Assembly: GCF_902729435.1 (NCBI RefSeq)
Contig: NZ_CACVCG010000053.1
Span: 1-39,122, forward strand
Length of the DNA: 39,122 bases
Direction: 5' to 3'
DNA from: Magnetospirillum sp. UT-4
GTDB lineage: Bacteria > Pseudomonadota > Alphaproteobacteria > Rhodospirillales > Magnetospirillaceae
A program made the position numbers and the translations under genes. Of the stretch, positions 1 to 11,946 are shown one piece after another. Under the pieces are notes generated by a model. That model was not told where the DNA came from, did not search any database, and was given only the letters and a program-made list of their open reading frames with translations. The first letter of the stretch is position 1. The number at the start of each line of letters is the position of its first letter.

Positions 1-20
1 AAAATTAAACCGGACAGCCG
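1..20. repeat. 20-bp repeat, left copy (inverted copy near the right end)
   Basis: AAAATTAAACCGGACAGCCG at the very start is the exact reverse complement of bases 38845-38864. The match does not extend further inward. The next bases (about 21-48, containing CAAGTCCGGGCATGACG) resemble dispersed palindromic repeats common in alphaproteobacteria. Bases 1-77 hold no gene. Confidence 0.7.
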
Positions 21-77
21 TGGATCAAGTCCGGGCATGACGAAAGTGGGGATGGCGCAAATATATAGCTCGGCGTT

Positions 78-299
78 CTATTTCCCGCGCAGCTGCGCCA
101 GCACGAACACCCGGATCGCCGAGGACAGGTTGCCCCGGCGGCTGCGGTCGATGTCCTCGATCAGCCGGTTGAGCGAAGTGCCGCGCGCCTCGGCCACACC
201 CTTCAGTTCCTCCCAGAACGCCTCCTCCAGCGACACGCTGGTGGCGTGGCCGGCAATGGTGATTGAGCGCTTCCTGATCTCGCTGCCGGGAATGGTCAT
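78..299 (-). CDS. ribbon-helix-helix domain protein
   Basis: A small protein of 73 residues. It begins with the basic, beta-strand-like segment KRSITIAGHATSVSLEE and continues with two amphipathic helices containing RGTSLNRLIEDID, the pattern of the ribbon-helix-helix family (RHH_4-like) often found in alphaproteobacteria. Such proteins usually bind DNA as dimers; its target is unknown. An upstream ATG overlaps the fumC stop in an ATGA arrangement (start at 353). I prefer the start at 299 because GGAGG stands 8 bases before it and the conserved domain begins just after. It is probably co-transcribed with fumC. No partner toxin gene is visible. Confidence 0.75.
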   Translation of the reverse strand: MTIPGSEIRKRSITIAGHATSVSLEEAFWEELKGVAEARGTSLNRLIEDIDRSRRGNLSSAIRVFVLAQLRGK

Positions 300-349
300 C
301 AAACTCCTCCGTCCCGGCAATTGGCAGCCTTGAGCCACCGGCGTCAACG

Positions 350-1738
350 TCATTTCGGCCCCAGCATGTCCTCGGGCCTGACCCAGGCGTCGAAATCGGC
401 GGCGTCGATGCCTGACGCGGTCGCCGCCTGACGCAGCGAGGTGCCTTCGGCGTGAGCCTTCTTGGCGATGGCGGCGGCCCGGTCATAGCCGATGCGGGGG
501 GCCAGCGCGGTGACCAGCATCAGCGACCGCTCGACCGCCTCTTCCAGCCGCCGGGCATCGGCGGCCATGCCGTCGATGCAGCGGGCGGCGAAGCTGTCGC
601 AGGCATCGGCCAGCAACCGCACCGATCCCAGCAGATTGACCGCAATCACCGGCTTCGAGACGTTGAGCTGCAACTGGCCCTGGGACCCGGCCACGGTGAT
701 GGCGACGTGATTGCCCATCACCTGGCAGCACACCATGGCCAGCGCCTCGGCCTGGGTCGGGTTGACCTTGCCCGGCATGATCGACGAGCCCGGCTCGTTG
801 GCCGGCAGCACCAGTTCGCCCAGCCCGCTGCGCGGCCCCGAGGCCAGCAGGCGCACGTCGCCGGCGATCTTGGTCAGCGCCACCGCCAGGGTGTTGAGTG
901 TTCCCGACACCGCCACCAGCGCGTCATGGGCGGCCAGAACGGCGAACTTGTCGTCGGCGGGGCGGAAGGCCAATCCGGTGAGGCCGGACAGCTCCTCGGC
1001 GAAGGCGACGTCGAAGCCGGGGGCGGTGTTGAGCCCGGTTCCCACCGCGGTGCCGCCCTGGGCCACGTCGAGAAGCTCGACGGCGGCGGCGGCGATGCGG
1101 GCGCGGCCCGCCCGCACCTGGGTGGCCCAGGCCCCGACCTCGTCGCCCAGACTGAGCGGAACCGCGTCCTGCAGATGGGTGCGGCCGATCTTGACCAGCC
1201 CCGCGAACTCCGCCGCCTTGACCGTCAGGGAACGGCCCAGGCGGTCGAGGACAGGCAGCAGGCGGTGGTGGATCTGCTCGGCGGCGGAAACGTGCATGGC
1301 GGTGGGGAAGCTGTCGTTGGACGACTGGCCCATGTTGACGTGATCGTTGGGATGGACCGGCGCCTTGGCTCCCGGCGCCGCCCCCAGCATCTGGTTGGCG
1401 CGGTTGGCGATCACCTCGTTGGCGTTCATGTTGCTCTGGGTGCCCGAGCCGGTCTGCCACGGCACCAGCGGGAAATGGGCCGACAGCCGCAGATCCGCCA
1501 CCTCGGCGGCGGCGGCGGCGATGGTATCGGCAAGATTCGAATCGAGGCGCCCGAGCCGGCGGTTGGCCAGCGCCGCCGCCTGCTTGACCAGGCCCAGCGC
1601 GCGGATCAGAGGCGCCGGCAGGGTGTGCTCGCCGATCGGGAAGTTCTCCAGGCTGCGCTGGGTCTGCGCCCCCCACAGGCGATCGGCCGCAACCCGCACT
1701 TCGCCTGACGAATCACTCTCCAAACGGTATGCATCCAT
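350..1738 (-). CDS. fumC: class II fumarate hydratase
   Basis: 462 residues, the normal length for the oxygen-stable, iron-free fumarase that interconverts fumarate and L-malate in the cytoplasmic TCA cycle. The superfamily signature [11 protein letters not shown] is at residues 317-327 and carries the catalytic serine loop. The substrate-binding segments GSGTQSNMN (98-105) and [12 protein letters not shown] (185-196) are present. The start has a clear GGAGG a few bases upstream. Aspartase and argininosuccinate lyase belong to the same superfamily, but length and overall sequence favour FumC. It is followed at once by the ribbon-helix-helix gene. Nothing is unusual about composition. Confidence 0.93.
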   Translation of the reverse strand: MDAYRLESDSSGEVRVAADRLWGAQTQRSLENFPIGEHTLPAPLIRALGLVKQAAALANRRLGRLDSNLADTIAAAAAEVADLRLSAHFPLVPWQTGSGTQSNMNANEVIANRANQMLGAAPGAKAPVHPNDHVNMGQSSNDSFPTAMHVSAAEQIHHRLLPVLDRLGRSLTVKAAEFAGLVKIGRTHLQDAVPLSLGDEVGAWATQVRAGRARIAAAAVELLDVAQGGTAVGTGLNTAPGFDVAFAEELSGLTGLAFRPADDKFAVLAAHDALVAVSGTLNTLAVALTKIAGDVRLLASGPRSGLGELVLPANEPGSSIMPGKVNPTQAEALAMVCCQVMGNHVAITVAGSQGQLQLNVSKPVIAVNLLGSVRLLADACDSFAARCIDGMAADARRLEEAVERSLMLVTALAPRIGYDRAAAIAKKAHAEGTSLRQAATASGIDAADFDAWVRPEDMLGPK

Positions 1739-1970
1739 GATCGGGCCTCCTTACCGCGTCCCGCCGCCCCATATGGTGGAGATGTTGCGCCAAACCATCG
1801 CGACGCTTCCATGACAGCGCCATATCCATTTGGACTTATTACGTTTTTCCCACCAGGCCTTCAGAAAACAATAACCGTTGGACCGTTGCGCACCATTCGT
1901 CGCATCCATACCATGCCCGACGGTCGGAATGGTGGCGGACGAACAGCCTAAACCGACGCAGGAGAACGTC

Positions 1971-2402
1971 ATGGCCCGCTTGGACAGCAGCTTGAGCCTC
2001 GCCGAGAGCAGTGCTCTCGCGCTTCACGAGGCCGCCCACCAGCTCGACCGGGCGGCCGATGCCGATACCTTCCTGCGCGCCCTCGAGCGCAACCGCGCGG
2101 TGTGGCAGACCCTCCGGGCGGTGGCCGACCGCGAGAACTGGCGGGTGCCCAGCCGCCGCCTCGCCGATTACGCCCTGGCCACCGCGCGCAAGATGGGCCG
2201 CGGCTGCGGCGACGACACGGTGACGACGCTGATCGACATCAACCGCCAGGTCTCGGCCGAACTGGCCGGCGGCGACATCGAGCACATCCGCCAGCGCGCC
2301 TATTTCATCTGGGAGAATTCCGGCCGGCCGCCGGGCCAGGATCTCGACCACTGGCTGATGGCCGAGATGGATCTCGGCTCGGGCGGCGTTCAGTCCTCGT
2401 AG
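1971..2402 (+). CDS. FlaF-like protein with C-terminal DUF2934-like segment
   Basis: 143 residues, starting at an ATG preceded by AGGAG. Residues about 15-100 are helical. They contain LERNRAVWQTLR and, near residue 85, VTTLIDINRQVSAEL, the pattern of FlaF flagellar regulators (which end in a similar LIDINR motif). The tail EHIRQRAYFIWENSGRPPG...DHWLMAEMD has the look of DUF2934, a short segment found at the ends of many proteobacterial proteins. The two halves together are unusual. No flagellin or flbT gene is nearby, so a role in flagellin control is only a guess. Its 3' end overlaps the end of the convergent rodA by 13 bases. Confidence 0.6.
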   Translation: MARLDSSLSLAESSALALHEAAHQLDRAADADTFLRALERNRAVWQTLRAVADRENWRVPSRRLADYALATARKMGRGCGDDTVTTLIDINRQVSAELAGGDIEHIRQRAYFIWENSGRPPGQDLDHWLMAEMDLGSGGVQSS

Positions 2403-3553
2403 GAGCCGCGCCGGCCGATGGGGTGGTCGCGGTGGATGTAGGTGCTCATCACCAGGCCCCAGCCGAACAGCAGTGACAGCATGGCGGTGCCGCCGTAGGA
2501 AATCAGCGGCAGCGGCACCCCCACCACCGGCACCAGCCCCATCACCATGGCCGTGTTGATGAAGAAATACAGGAAGAAGGTGGTGGTGATGCCCAGCCCG
2601 ACCAGGCGGCCGAACTGGCTGCGGCAGCGCAGCGCGATGGCGTAGCCGTAGGCGATCAGCAGCACGTAGAGGCCCAGCAGGAACAGCCCCCCCATCATGC
2701 CCCATTCCTCGGCGAACATGGTGAAGATGAAGTCGGTCTGCTTCTCGGGCAGGAAGTTCAGGCCGGACTGGGTGCCCATCATGTAGCCCTTGCCGAACAC
2801 CCCGCCCGAGCCCAGCGCGATCTTCGACTGGGTGATGTGATAGCCGGCCCCCAGCGGATCGGAATCCGGGCTGAGAAAGATCATCACCCGCTTCTTCTGG
2901 TAATCGTGCAGGAACTGCCAGGCCACCGGGATGGCGCCCAGGCCGGCGCCGATCAGCACGCCGAACTTCCACAGCCGCACGCCGGCCATGAAGAAGATGG
3001 CGCCCGAACTCATCAGCAGCATCATGGCGGTGCCCAGATCGGGCTGCTTCAGCACCAGGCCCACCGGCGCCAGCACCATGGCCAGCGGCGGCAGCAGGAA
3101 GACCGGCCGCCCGACATCCTGCAAGGTGGCGCCGTGGAAATAGCGGGCCAGCGACAGGATCAGCGCGATCTTCATGATCTCGGACGGCTGCAGCTGGATG
3201 AAGCCGAGATCGATCCAGCGCTGGGCGCCCATGCCGATGGTGCCCTTCACCTCGACCAGCACCAGCAGAACCATCGAGACCAGGTACAGCAGATAGGCAT
3301 GGCGCATCCACACCCGCAGGTCGATCACCGCCACGCCGATCAGGATGCAGATCCCTAAGCCGAAGCGGATCATCTGCTTGACCGCCCAAGGCTCCAGCGA
3401 GCCGCCGGCGGCGGAATAGAGGTTGAGGAAGCCGACCGACGCAATGGCGGCGAGCAGCGCGATGAGCGTCCAGTTGATGTGCCAGAGCTTCTCGCGCCAG
3501 TTCATCTCGGTGCGGTTCAGGCGCGACGACAGGCGTTGCGTGGGTCGCATCAT
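2390..3553 (-). CDS. rodA: rod shape-determining SEDS glycosyltransferase RodA
   Basis: 387 residues with about ten hydrophobic membrane segments. It belongs to the SEDS family, which polymerises lipid II glycan strands for side-wall growth together with PBP2. Visible family features include the GAQRWIDLGFIQLQPSEIMK stretch around residues 125-145 and the C-terminal PLISYGGTAML motif. The start codon overlaps the mrdA stop (ATGA), as expected for translational coupling. It is the last gene of the mreB-mreC-mreD-mrdA-rodA operon. An internal ATG 16 codons in could also serve as the start. FtsW is the closest alternative, but operon context and the adjacent PBP2 gene favour RodA. Confidence 0.93.
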   Translation of the reverse strand: MMRPTQRLSSRLNRTEMNWREKLWHINWTLIALLAAIASVGFLNLYSAAGGSLEPWAVKQMIRFGLGICILIGVAVIDLRVWMRHAYLLYLVSMVLLVLVEVKGTIGMGAQRWIDLGFIQLQPSEIMKIALILSLARYFHGATLQDVGRPVFLLPPLAMVLAPVGLVLKQPDLGTAMMLLMSSGAIFFMAGVRLWKFGVLIGAGLGAIPVAWQFLHDYQKKRVMIFLSPDSDPLGAGYHITQSKIALGSGGVFGKGYMMGTQSGLNFLPEKQTDFIFTMFAEEWGMMGGLFLLGLYVLLIAYGYAIALRCRSQFGRLVGLGITTTFFLYFFINTAMVMGLVPVVGVPLPLISYGGTAMLSLLFGWGLVMSTYIHRDHPIGRRGSYED

Positions 3554-5412
3554 CCCTCCCGGCCTCCGGCGCTGCCGGCAACCCGGGCGCGCTCGCGCTT
3601 CTGCACTTCAATCATGATGTCGCGGGCGATGGGCGCGGCCACCGCCGAGCCGCCGCCGCCGTGCTCGACCACCACGGCGATGGCGAAGCGGGGATTCTCC
3701 TCGGGAGCATAGGCGACGAACAGCGCGTGGTCGCGTTCCTTCCACGGCAATTCCTCGTTCTTCTTCACCCCGGTCTCGCGCTCGCGCATGGTGATGCGCC
3801 GCACCTGTGCGGTGCCGGTCTTGCCCGACAGCCACATCCCCTCCTGGTCGATGCGGGCGCGGAAGGCGGTGCCGCCGGGTTCGTTGGAGACGGCGTTCAT
3901 GCCCTTGCGGATCAGCGCCAGGTTCTTCTGCTGCACCCCGCAGGACGGCCAGTTGGGCGCCGAACGCGAAGTGGCGTCCTTGCCGTCGATGTGATCGCGG
4001 GCGACATGGGGCACCACCGCCAGCCCGCCATTGGCGATGCGGGCGGTCATGGTCGCCAGTTGCAGCGGCGTCGCCAGGCAATAGCCCTGGCCGATGCCGT
4101 TGATCAGGGTCTCGCCGGGATGCCAGGGCTGCTTCAGCGCCTTGCGCTTCCAGTCGCGGTCGGGCATCAGGCCGTTGCGCTCGTTGGGCAGGTCGATGCC
4201 GGTGGGCACCCCCAGCCCGAAGCGGCGCGCCACCTCGGCGATCTTGTCGATGCCGACGCGCCGGGCCACTTCGTAGAAATAGACGTCGCAGGAATGTTTG
4301 ATGCCGGCGATCAGGTCGACCGAACCGTGGCCGCCCTTCTTCCAGCAATGGAACTTGATCGAGCCCATTTCGGTGTGGCCCTTGCAGAACACCGTCTGCG
4401 CCGGGTTGATCTGGCCGCTTTCCAGCGCCGCCAGGGCGACGATCAGCTTGAAGGTGGAGCCCGGCGCGAAGGTCCCCGAGATGGCCTTGTTCTGCAGCGG
4501 CGCGCGTGGATTGTTGATGAGGTCCTTCCACTCGTCGGGGGTCAGGCCGCGGTTGAAGGCATTGGGGTCGAAGGACGGCGTCGAGGCCATCACGATGACC
4601 TCGCCGCTATGGATGTCCATCACCACCGCCGCCGCCGATTCGTCGCCCAGGCGCTGGGCGGCGTATTCCTGCAGCCGGATGTCGAGGGTGAGCGTCAGGT
4701 CCACTCCGGGCTCGCCCTCCCTGCGCTCCAACTCGCGGATGACGCGGCCGACCGCGTTGACCTCCACCGAACTGGTGCCGCCGGCGCCGCGCAGGGCCAG
4801 GTCGTAGATCTTCTCGACGCCGGCCTTGCCGACCCGGAAGCCGGGCAGTTCCTCAAGCGGATCGTTGGTCAGGTCGGCCTCGGACACCGCCGCCACGTAG
4901 CCCAGGATGTGGGCGCCCAGGCTTTCCAGCGGATAGAACCGGCTTTGGCCGACGTCGATCAGCACCCCGGGCAAATCGGGGGCGTTGACCTCGATGCGGG
5001 CCACATCCTCCCACGACAGGTTCTCGCGCACGGTGATCGGCACGAACGAGCGCCGCCGCCGCGTCTCCTTGTGGATGCGGGCGCGGTCGTGGTCGGTCAG
5101 GGTGATGATCCGGGACAGGGCATCCAGGGTGTAGTCCAGCGACGGGCTCGCCTCGGCCACCACCAGCACCCGGTAATTGTGCTGGTTGATCGCCATGGCG
5201 ATGCCGTTGCGGTCGAGGATGGGACCGCGCGGCGGCGCCAGCAGGCGCAAGCTGACCCGGTTGTCCTCGGCCAGCATGGTGTACTTGTCGCTTTCCACCA
5301 CCTGCAGGTAGTACATGCGCCCGGCCAGCGCGCTGACCAGCGCCGCCTTGCCGCCGGCCAGCATCATGGCGCGGCGGCTGAAGGTCTTGGAGCGGTCGTT
5401 GTCGTGGTACAT
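3550..5412 (-). CDS. mrdA: penicillin-binding protein 2 (peptidoglycan DD-transpeptidase)
   Basis: 620 residues, typical of class B PBP2, the transpeptidase of the elongasome. A short N-terminal membrane anchor (about residues 13-32) is followed by the dimerisation domain and then the penicillin-binding domain with STFK (catalytic Ser319), SCD (374-376) and KTGTAQ (531-536). It cross-links peptides on strands made by RodA, whose gene overlaps its 3' end by four bases. MreD lies 7 bases upstream. The C-terminal tail rich in Arg and Gly is short and probably unstructured. Confidence 0.94.
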   Translation of the reverse strand: MYHDNDRSKTFSRRAMMLAGGKAALVSALAGRMYYLQVVESDKYTMLAEDNRVSLRLLAPPRGPILDRNGIAMAINQHNYRVLVVAEASPSLDYTLDALSRIITLTDHDRARIHKETRRRRSFVPITVRENLSWEDVARIEVNAPDLPGVLIDVGQSRFYPLESLGAHILGYVAAVSEADLTNDPLEELPGFRVGKAGVEKIYDLALRGAGGTSSVEVNAVGRVIRELERREGEPGVDLTLTLDIRLQEYAAQRLGDESAAAVVMDIHSGEVIVMASTPSFDPNAFNRGLTPDEWKDLINNPRAPLQNKAISGTFAPGSTFKLIVALAALESGQINPAQTVFCKGHTEMGSIKFHCWKKGGHGSVDLIAGIKHSCDVYFYEVARRVGIDKIAEVARRFGLGVPTGIDLPNERNGLMPDRDWKRKALKQPWHPGETLINGIGQGYCLATPLQLATMTARIANGGLAVVPHVARDHIDGKDATSRSAPNWPSCGVQQKNLALIRKGMNAVSNEPGGTAFRARIDQEGMWLSGKTGTAQVRRITMRERETGVKKNEELPWKERDHALFVAYAPEENPRFAIAVVVEHGGGGSAVAAPIARDIMIEVQKRERARVAGSAGGREG

Positions 5413-5419
5413 GCGGGCC

Positions 5420-5938
5420 TCAGACGTCCTTCAGGAAGGCCATCTGCGTGCGCGCCAGGGTCCACGTCATCAGCGGGAACAGGGCCAGCATGAGCAGGTA
5501 TTCGAAGATCACCGGGCCGGCATCCGCCGCCCGCCCGTTCAGCACGGTGACCAGGACCCAGGTCAGTCCGGTGGCGCCCCCCGCCAGCAGCCCGAAGGCC
5601 CACCAGGTGACGATGAACGACTTGCCCAGGAAGAACTTGCGCTGGCTGGCGGCCACACCCTGGACCAGCAGCAGCACCAGCGCCACCGCGCCCAGCGGCG
5701 TGCCGGCGATGACGTCGTAAAGCAGCCCGATCAGGAACGCCGCCCACGCCGGCAGCAGGTCGGGCCGGTAGATGGCCCAGTAATAGACCCCCATCAGCGG
5801 CAGCATCGGCGCCACCGCGCCGAAGCCGGGCAGGTGGGTGGGCACCGCGGTCAGCAGCAGCAGCACCAAAGTGACGCCGAACGGCACCAGATGGCGCACC
5901 CAGGCATCCAGGCGAACCCAGACCGAGGGCTTCATCAA
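5420..5938 (-). CDS. mreD: rod shape-determining protein MreD
   Basis: 172 residues and strongly hydrophobic, with about five predicted membrane segments. MreD is a small inner-membrane component of the cell-elongation complex with MreB and MreC. Identification rests on size, membrane pattern, and position between mreC and mrdA. The conserved PLMGVYYWAIYRPDLLP segment near residues 50-66 is typical of alphaproteobacterial MreD. Its start overlaps the mreC stop by four bases (ATGA), so the two are translationally coupled. Confidence 0.9.
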   Translation of the reverse strand: MMKPSVWVRLDAWVRHLVPFGVTLVLLLLTAVPTHLPGFGAVAPMLPLMGVYYWAIYRPDLLPAWAAFLIGLLYDVIAGTPLGAVALVLLLVQGVAASQRKFFLGKSFIVTWWAFGLLAGGATGLTWVLVTVLNGRAADAGPVIFEYLLMLALFPLMTWTLARTQMAFLKDV

Positions 5939-6843
5939 TTCTCGGCCCCGGCGGCAGCGGCAACGGGGGCGCCGCGACGGCGGCGCTCGGGGACCGGAGG
6001 CTTGTCGAAGGGCAGGATGCCGCCCAGGCCGTAATCGACCACGGTGACGAACTCCAGTTCATGGCGCCGCACGAAGGGCTCGACGCGGATGATGCCGTCG
6101 GTGACGGAGCCGACCACGCCGATGGGGATGCCGGGGGGGAACGCCGCGCCCGAGGACGAGGTCACCACCCGGTCGCCCGCCGCGACCGGCGCACCGGCAA
6201 GGTAGTTGAGCTTGGGCCTCTCGCGGTTGTCGCCGGCCAGGATTGCGCGGGTGCGCGACGCCTCCAGCATCACCGGGATGCGGGCATTGATGTCGGTCAG
6301 GAGCAGCAGGCGCGAGGAGCGCTCGCCCACCTCGGCGACGTGACCGACCAGCACCTCGCCCGACAGCACCGCCAGGCCCTTGCGCACCCCGTCGCGGTTG
6401 CCGGCGCCCAGCAGCATGGAATGGCCGAAGGCCGAGCCGACGTCGCCGATCACCCGGGCGGTGACGAAGGACGGGTCGGGATCGGGAATGACGTTCAGCT
6501 GGTCGTGCAGCACCGACGTCTCGGCCTCCAGCCGGCGGGCCACCGTCTGCCAGTGCATCAGCCGCGCGTTCTCGGCCCTGAGGCGGACGTTCTCGGCGCG
6601 CAGGGAGGCCAGCTCACGCACGCTGTCCACCACCTCGGCGATGGAGGCGGCGGGACGGCTCATGACGTCGAGGACGGGGGCCAGCGCGTCGGCCACCAGG
6701 GTCCGGGTGCGCTCGACCAGCAGCACGTCGGCCTTGCCGACGATCATCAGGGCGACCGCGGCCACCACCAGGGAGACGAAGGCGAAACGCTGGGCCAGCA
6801 GCCGCAGCGTGGCAAAACGTCCGACCGCACCGGACTGTTTCAC
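5935..6843 (-). CDS. mreC: rod shape-determining protein MreC
   Basis: 302 residues. One membrane segment near residues 22-40 is followed by a coiled coil (about 65-110, with LASLRAENVRLRAENARL) and then the periplasmic beta-domain, including VGSAFGHSMLLGAGNRDGVRKG. This is the MreC layout: a periplasmic scaffold that links MreB filaments to PBP2 and RodA. The C-terminal tail is Pro/Arg/Ala-rich and probably disordered. It lies between mreB (91 bases upstream) and mreD (four-base overlap). Confidence 0.93.
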   Translation of the reverse strand: MKQSGAVGRFATLRLLAQRFAFVSLVVAAVALMIVGKADVLLVERTRTLVADALAPVLDVMSRPAASIAEVVDSVRELASLRAENVRLRAENARLMHWQTVARRLEAETSVLHDQLNVIPDPDPSFVTARVIGDVGSAFGHSMLLGAGNRDGVRKGLAVLSGEVLVGHVAEVGERSSRLLLLTDINARIPVMLEASRTRAILAGDNRERPKLNYLAGAPVAAGDRVVTSSSGAAFPPGIPIGVVGSVTDGIIRVEPFVRRHELEFVTVVDYGLGGILPFDKPPVPERRRRGAPVAAAAGAEN

Positions 6844-6934
6844 GAAGGCCCCCTCCGTTCCCGAATTGCCGCGGCACCGCCAAACCCCTGGCGGGCCGCG
6901 CTGGGCAAACCTACAACATCTGGACGCACCAATA

Positions 6935-9575
<2,641 letters not shown>

Positions 9576-9827
9576 GCCTGTCGCCACTCGCAATCGGTAA
9601 ACGGGCGCCCTGCCCCGGGTTCACGCCCGATGGCGCCCCGCCTTCGCGAGCCGGTTCAATCGCGGGCCGAAACAAGGGGAATCCGGGCGGGAGGCTGGCC
9701 GCCCACACACACCATAGGAAGTATGAGTCGCCCAGGCTTGTCAACAGGATCGTGGACCGATGGCGGCCTATCCATCGGCCGGGGGGCATGCTATGGAGTA
9801 CTTTACGGTTTTCTGATGGAGGCCCGG

Positions 9828-10412
9828 ATGAGCGAGCCGGTCAATGAAGTCGCCATGCTTGAGGCGGCGCTGGAACAGGGACTGCAGTTGCGCCGCGCCG
9901 GCGCCGGCGACGCGGCACTGGAAATGCTGGACCTGATCGTCTCGCATTTCGAGACCGCCGACCACCCCGTCGCCCATTTCGCGGTCAGCCGCGCCATGCT
10001 GGGCCGCGCCATGGCGCTGGTCGATCTCGACCGCGAGCCCGACGCGCTGGAGGCGCTGGACGGCCTGCTGGCCCGCATCCGCGGCTTCGACGACCAGGAA
10101 TACCGCGAGCTGCGCATCCTTGCCGCCTACGAGGCGGCGATGCTGCTGGGCGGCCAGGGCGACCACGAAGGGGCGGCCGAGGGGCTCGCCTTCGCCATCG
10201 CCCAGGCGCTGGGCGACGAACCGGCCAAGGTGCAGCACATCCTCGCCGCCGCCCACGTCAAGCTGGCGGTGGCGCGCCTCAACCTGGACGACGGCGACGG
10301 CGCCAGGCGGGCGCTGGACCAGGTGCGGACCCGCTGGGGCGGCAGCGACGACCCGTCCCTGCGCCACTGGGTCGACGAGGCGGCGAAGATGCGCGACGGG
10401 ATGGCCGGATAG
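9828..10412 (+). CDS. helical-repeat (TPR-like) hypothetical protein
   Basis: 194 residues, almost entirely alpha-helical and rich in Ala, Leu, Asp and Glu. Repeating helix pairs such as LEQGLQLRRAGAGDAALEMLDLIVSHF and AVARLNLDDGDGARRALDQVRTRW suggest tetratricopeptide-like repeats, usually protein-protein scaffolds. There is no signal peptide, cysteine motif or catalytic pattern. The start at 9828 is chosen because GGAGG lies 7 bases upstream; an ATG four codons earlier (9816) is less well placed. The 234-base gap before it, divergent from leuA, presumably holds both promoters. I cannot assign a function. Confidence 0.7.
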   Translation: MSEPVNEVAMLEAALEQGLQLRRAGAGDAALEMLDLIVSHFETADHPVAHFAVSRAMLGRAMALVDLDREPDALEALDGLLARIRGFDDQEYRELRILAAYEAAMLLGGQGDHEGAAEGLAFAIAQALGDEPAKVQHILAAAHVKLAVARLNLDDGDGARRALDQVRTRWGGSDDPSLRHWVDEAAKMRDGMAG

Positions 10413-10501
10413 GCGGCCGCGGCCACGCGCAGCGATCGGGTGATGCACGCGGCGGCGCCATGCTTTAGCCTGCGCGCCAGGATCCAACACGGAGCGGCGA
10501 A

Positions 10502-11047
10502 GTGTCCATGGTCCCCTACAAGATCACCATCTGCGGCCTGACCGAATTGTGCCTGCACGGCGAGGCCGGGATCACCCACGTCCTCACCATCCTTGATCCC
10601 GACCATCCCGATCCCGACGATTTCCGCGCCTATCCGCCCCACCGCCGCACGGTCTGGCGCTACCACGACATCGTCGCCGAGAAGGACGAGATGGTGGCGC
10701 CGCAGGCGGCCGACGTGTCGGCCATCCTGGCCTTCGGCGCGCAGACCTCCGGCATAGACCACCTGCTGATCCACTGCCACATGGGCATCTCCCGCTCCAC
10801 CGCCACCGCGGTCATATTGATGGCGCAGAGCAACCCGGGGCAGGAGGAGGCCGCCTTCGCCGAGCTGCGCCGCATCCGTCCGCGCAGTTGGCCCAACAGC
10901 CGCATGATCGGCTTCGCCGACCGCCTGCTCGAGCGGAACGGGGCACTGGTGGCGGCGATGAAGGGCCATCACGCGACGGTCGCCGCCGCCGAGCCCGGGC
11001 TCGCCGATCTGTTGCGCCAGTCCGAACGGGCCGGCGAGGTTCCGTGA
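10502..11047 (+). CDS. tyrosine/dual-specificity phosphatase-like protein
   Basis: 181 residues from a GTG preceded by GGAG; an ATG two codons later is the alternative start. The signature HCHMGISRST is at residues 91-100, giving the C-x5-R phosphate loop with nucleophile Cys92 and Arg98. A candidate general acid lies among the Asp-rich residues 32-40. Upstream VLTILDPDHPDPDDF and the WRYHDI segment resemble a family of alphaproteobacterial protein-tyrosine-phosphatase-like enzymes. The substrate is unknown. It stands alone on the plus strand, 89 bases from its upstream neighbour. Confidence 0.78.
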   Translation: MSMVPYKITICGLTELCLHGEAGITHVLTILDPDHPDPDDFRAYPPHRRTVWRYHDIVAEKDEMVAPQAADVSAILAFGAQTSGIDHLLIHCHMGISRSTATAVILMAQSNPGQEEAAFAELRRIRPRSWPNSRMIGFADRLLERNGALVAAMKGHHATVAAAEPGLADLLRQSERAGEVP

Positions 11048-11135
11048 CCCGAGGTTCCGTCACTGGAATCCTTGACTCCCGTCACAGTACTGTCACATTC
11101 CATTGGTTCTAAACCATGGACCGCGCGCCAGGGAC

Positions 11136-11561
11136 ATGCCCAGCCCCAAGACCCGTCTCCAGTTCGCGGCGTTTCCCTACCGTGTGGTCGATGGCCAGCC
11201 CATGGTGGCGCTGGTCACCTCGCGCGAGACCAGGCGCTGGATCCTGCCCAAGGGCCAGCCCGAGAAGCGCCTGAAGCCGCATCAGGTGGCCGAGGTCGAG
11301 GCCTATGAGGAGGCCGGGCTGATCGGCCGCATCGTGGAACGGCCGCTGTGTGCCTTCCCCAGCCTCAAGCGCCTGCGCAGCGGCCGCGAGGTCCCCACCG
11401 AGGTGGTGGTCTTCCTGCTTGAGGTCCAGCACGAACTGGATAATTGGCCGGAACGCCGCCAGCGCCAGCGGCGCTGGATGAGTCCGGGCGAGGCCGCGGC
11501 GGTGACCGGCGAGGCCGGCCTGGTGCCGGTGCTGCTGGAATTCGAGGCGCTGTGGGTGTGA
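11136..11561 (+). CDS. NUDIX hydrolase
   Basis: 141 residues. The NUDIX box is readable as GQPEKRLKPHQVAEVEAYEEAG (about residues 41-62), with the metal-binding Glu residues in EAYEEAG. The usual Arg of the REXXEE core is Val here, a variant seen in a branch of alphaproteobacterial NUDIX proteins. The preceding WILPKG matches the family. These enzymes split nucleoside diphosphates linked to another group, such as dinucleoside polyphosphates or capped molecules; the substrate cannot be read from sequence. The start at 11136 is chosen because homologous sequence begins just after it; another ATG lies 11 codons upstream. Confidence 0.82.
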   Translation: MPSPKTRLQFAAFPYRVVDGQPMVALVTSRETRRWILPKGQPEKRLKPHQVAEVEAYEEAGLIGRIVERPLCAFPSLKRLRSGREVPTEVVVFLLEVQHELDNWPERRQRQRRWMSPGEAAAVTGEAGLVPVLLEFEALWV

Positions 11562-11681
11562 TATTGGCCGACGCACGCCTTGCGCCGTCGCCGTCAGGCC
11601 CCATGTGACACGCAAACCATAGGTTTGCGCCCGGCGAGGGGCAGACAGAACCTGCACAATTCCGCCACCCCGGAGGGTTCC

Positions 11682-11873
11682 ATGGCGCGCAAATATATCG
11701 ACTGCCGCGACTATCCCGGATCGCAATGCTCGGTAGCGCTGTCCGCCGACAACGAGGATGAACTGGTGGAGGCCGCGGTCGAGCACGGCGTCAAGGTCCA
11801 CGGCTACCAGGACAGCCCGGACTTCCGCCGCCAGTTGAGGGAGCAGGCGAAAGAGGGCAATCCGCCTGCGTGA
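11682..11873 (+). CDS. DUF1059 family small protein
   Basis: 63 residues starting at an ATG with GGAGG 7 bases upstream. The sequence MARKYIDCRDYPG...CSVALSADNEDELVEAAVEHGVKVHGYQD matches the pattern of DUF1059: a short protein with a conserved CRD segment, a second Cys, and a helix with a HG..VHG motif. The function of the family is not known. A gap of 120 bases separates it from the NUDIX gene, so it may have its own promoter. Confidence 0.82.
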   Translation: MARKYIDCRDYPGSQCSVALSADNEDELVEAAVEHGVKVHGYQDSPDFRRQLREQAKEGNPPA

Positions 11874-11946
11874 AGCGGGCGGCCGCGCGGATGCCCGAGT
11901 CAACTCCGGCGCCGTCCGGTTCCTTTCCCATCCGCTCCAACAGTAG

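Noticed and set aside
3661-5493. Long plus-strand reading frame of about 610 codons opposite mrdA
   Set aside because: It is the complement of mrdA, rich in Gln, Gly and His repeats with no family motif; a by-product of GC-rich codon use.
9594-9827. Leucine attenuator or leader peptide before leuA
   Set aside because: No short reading frame with a run of Leu codons, and no terminator/antiterminator pair seen.
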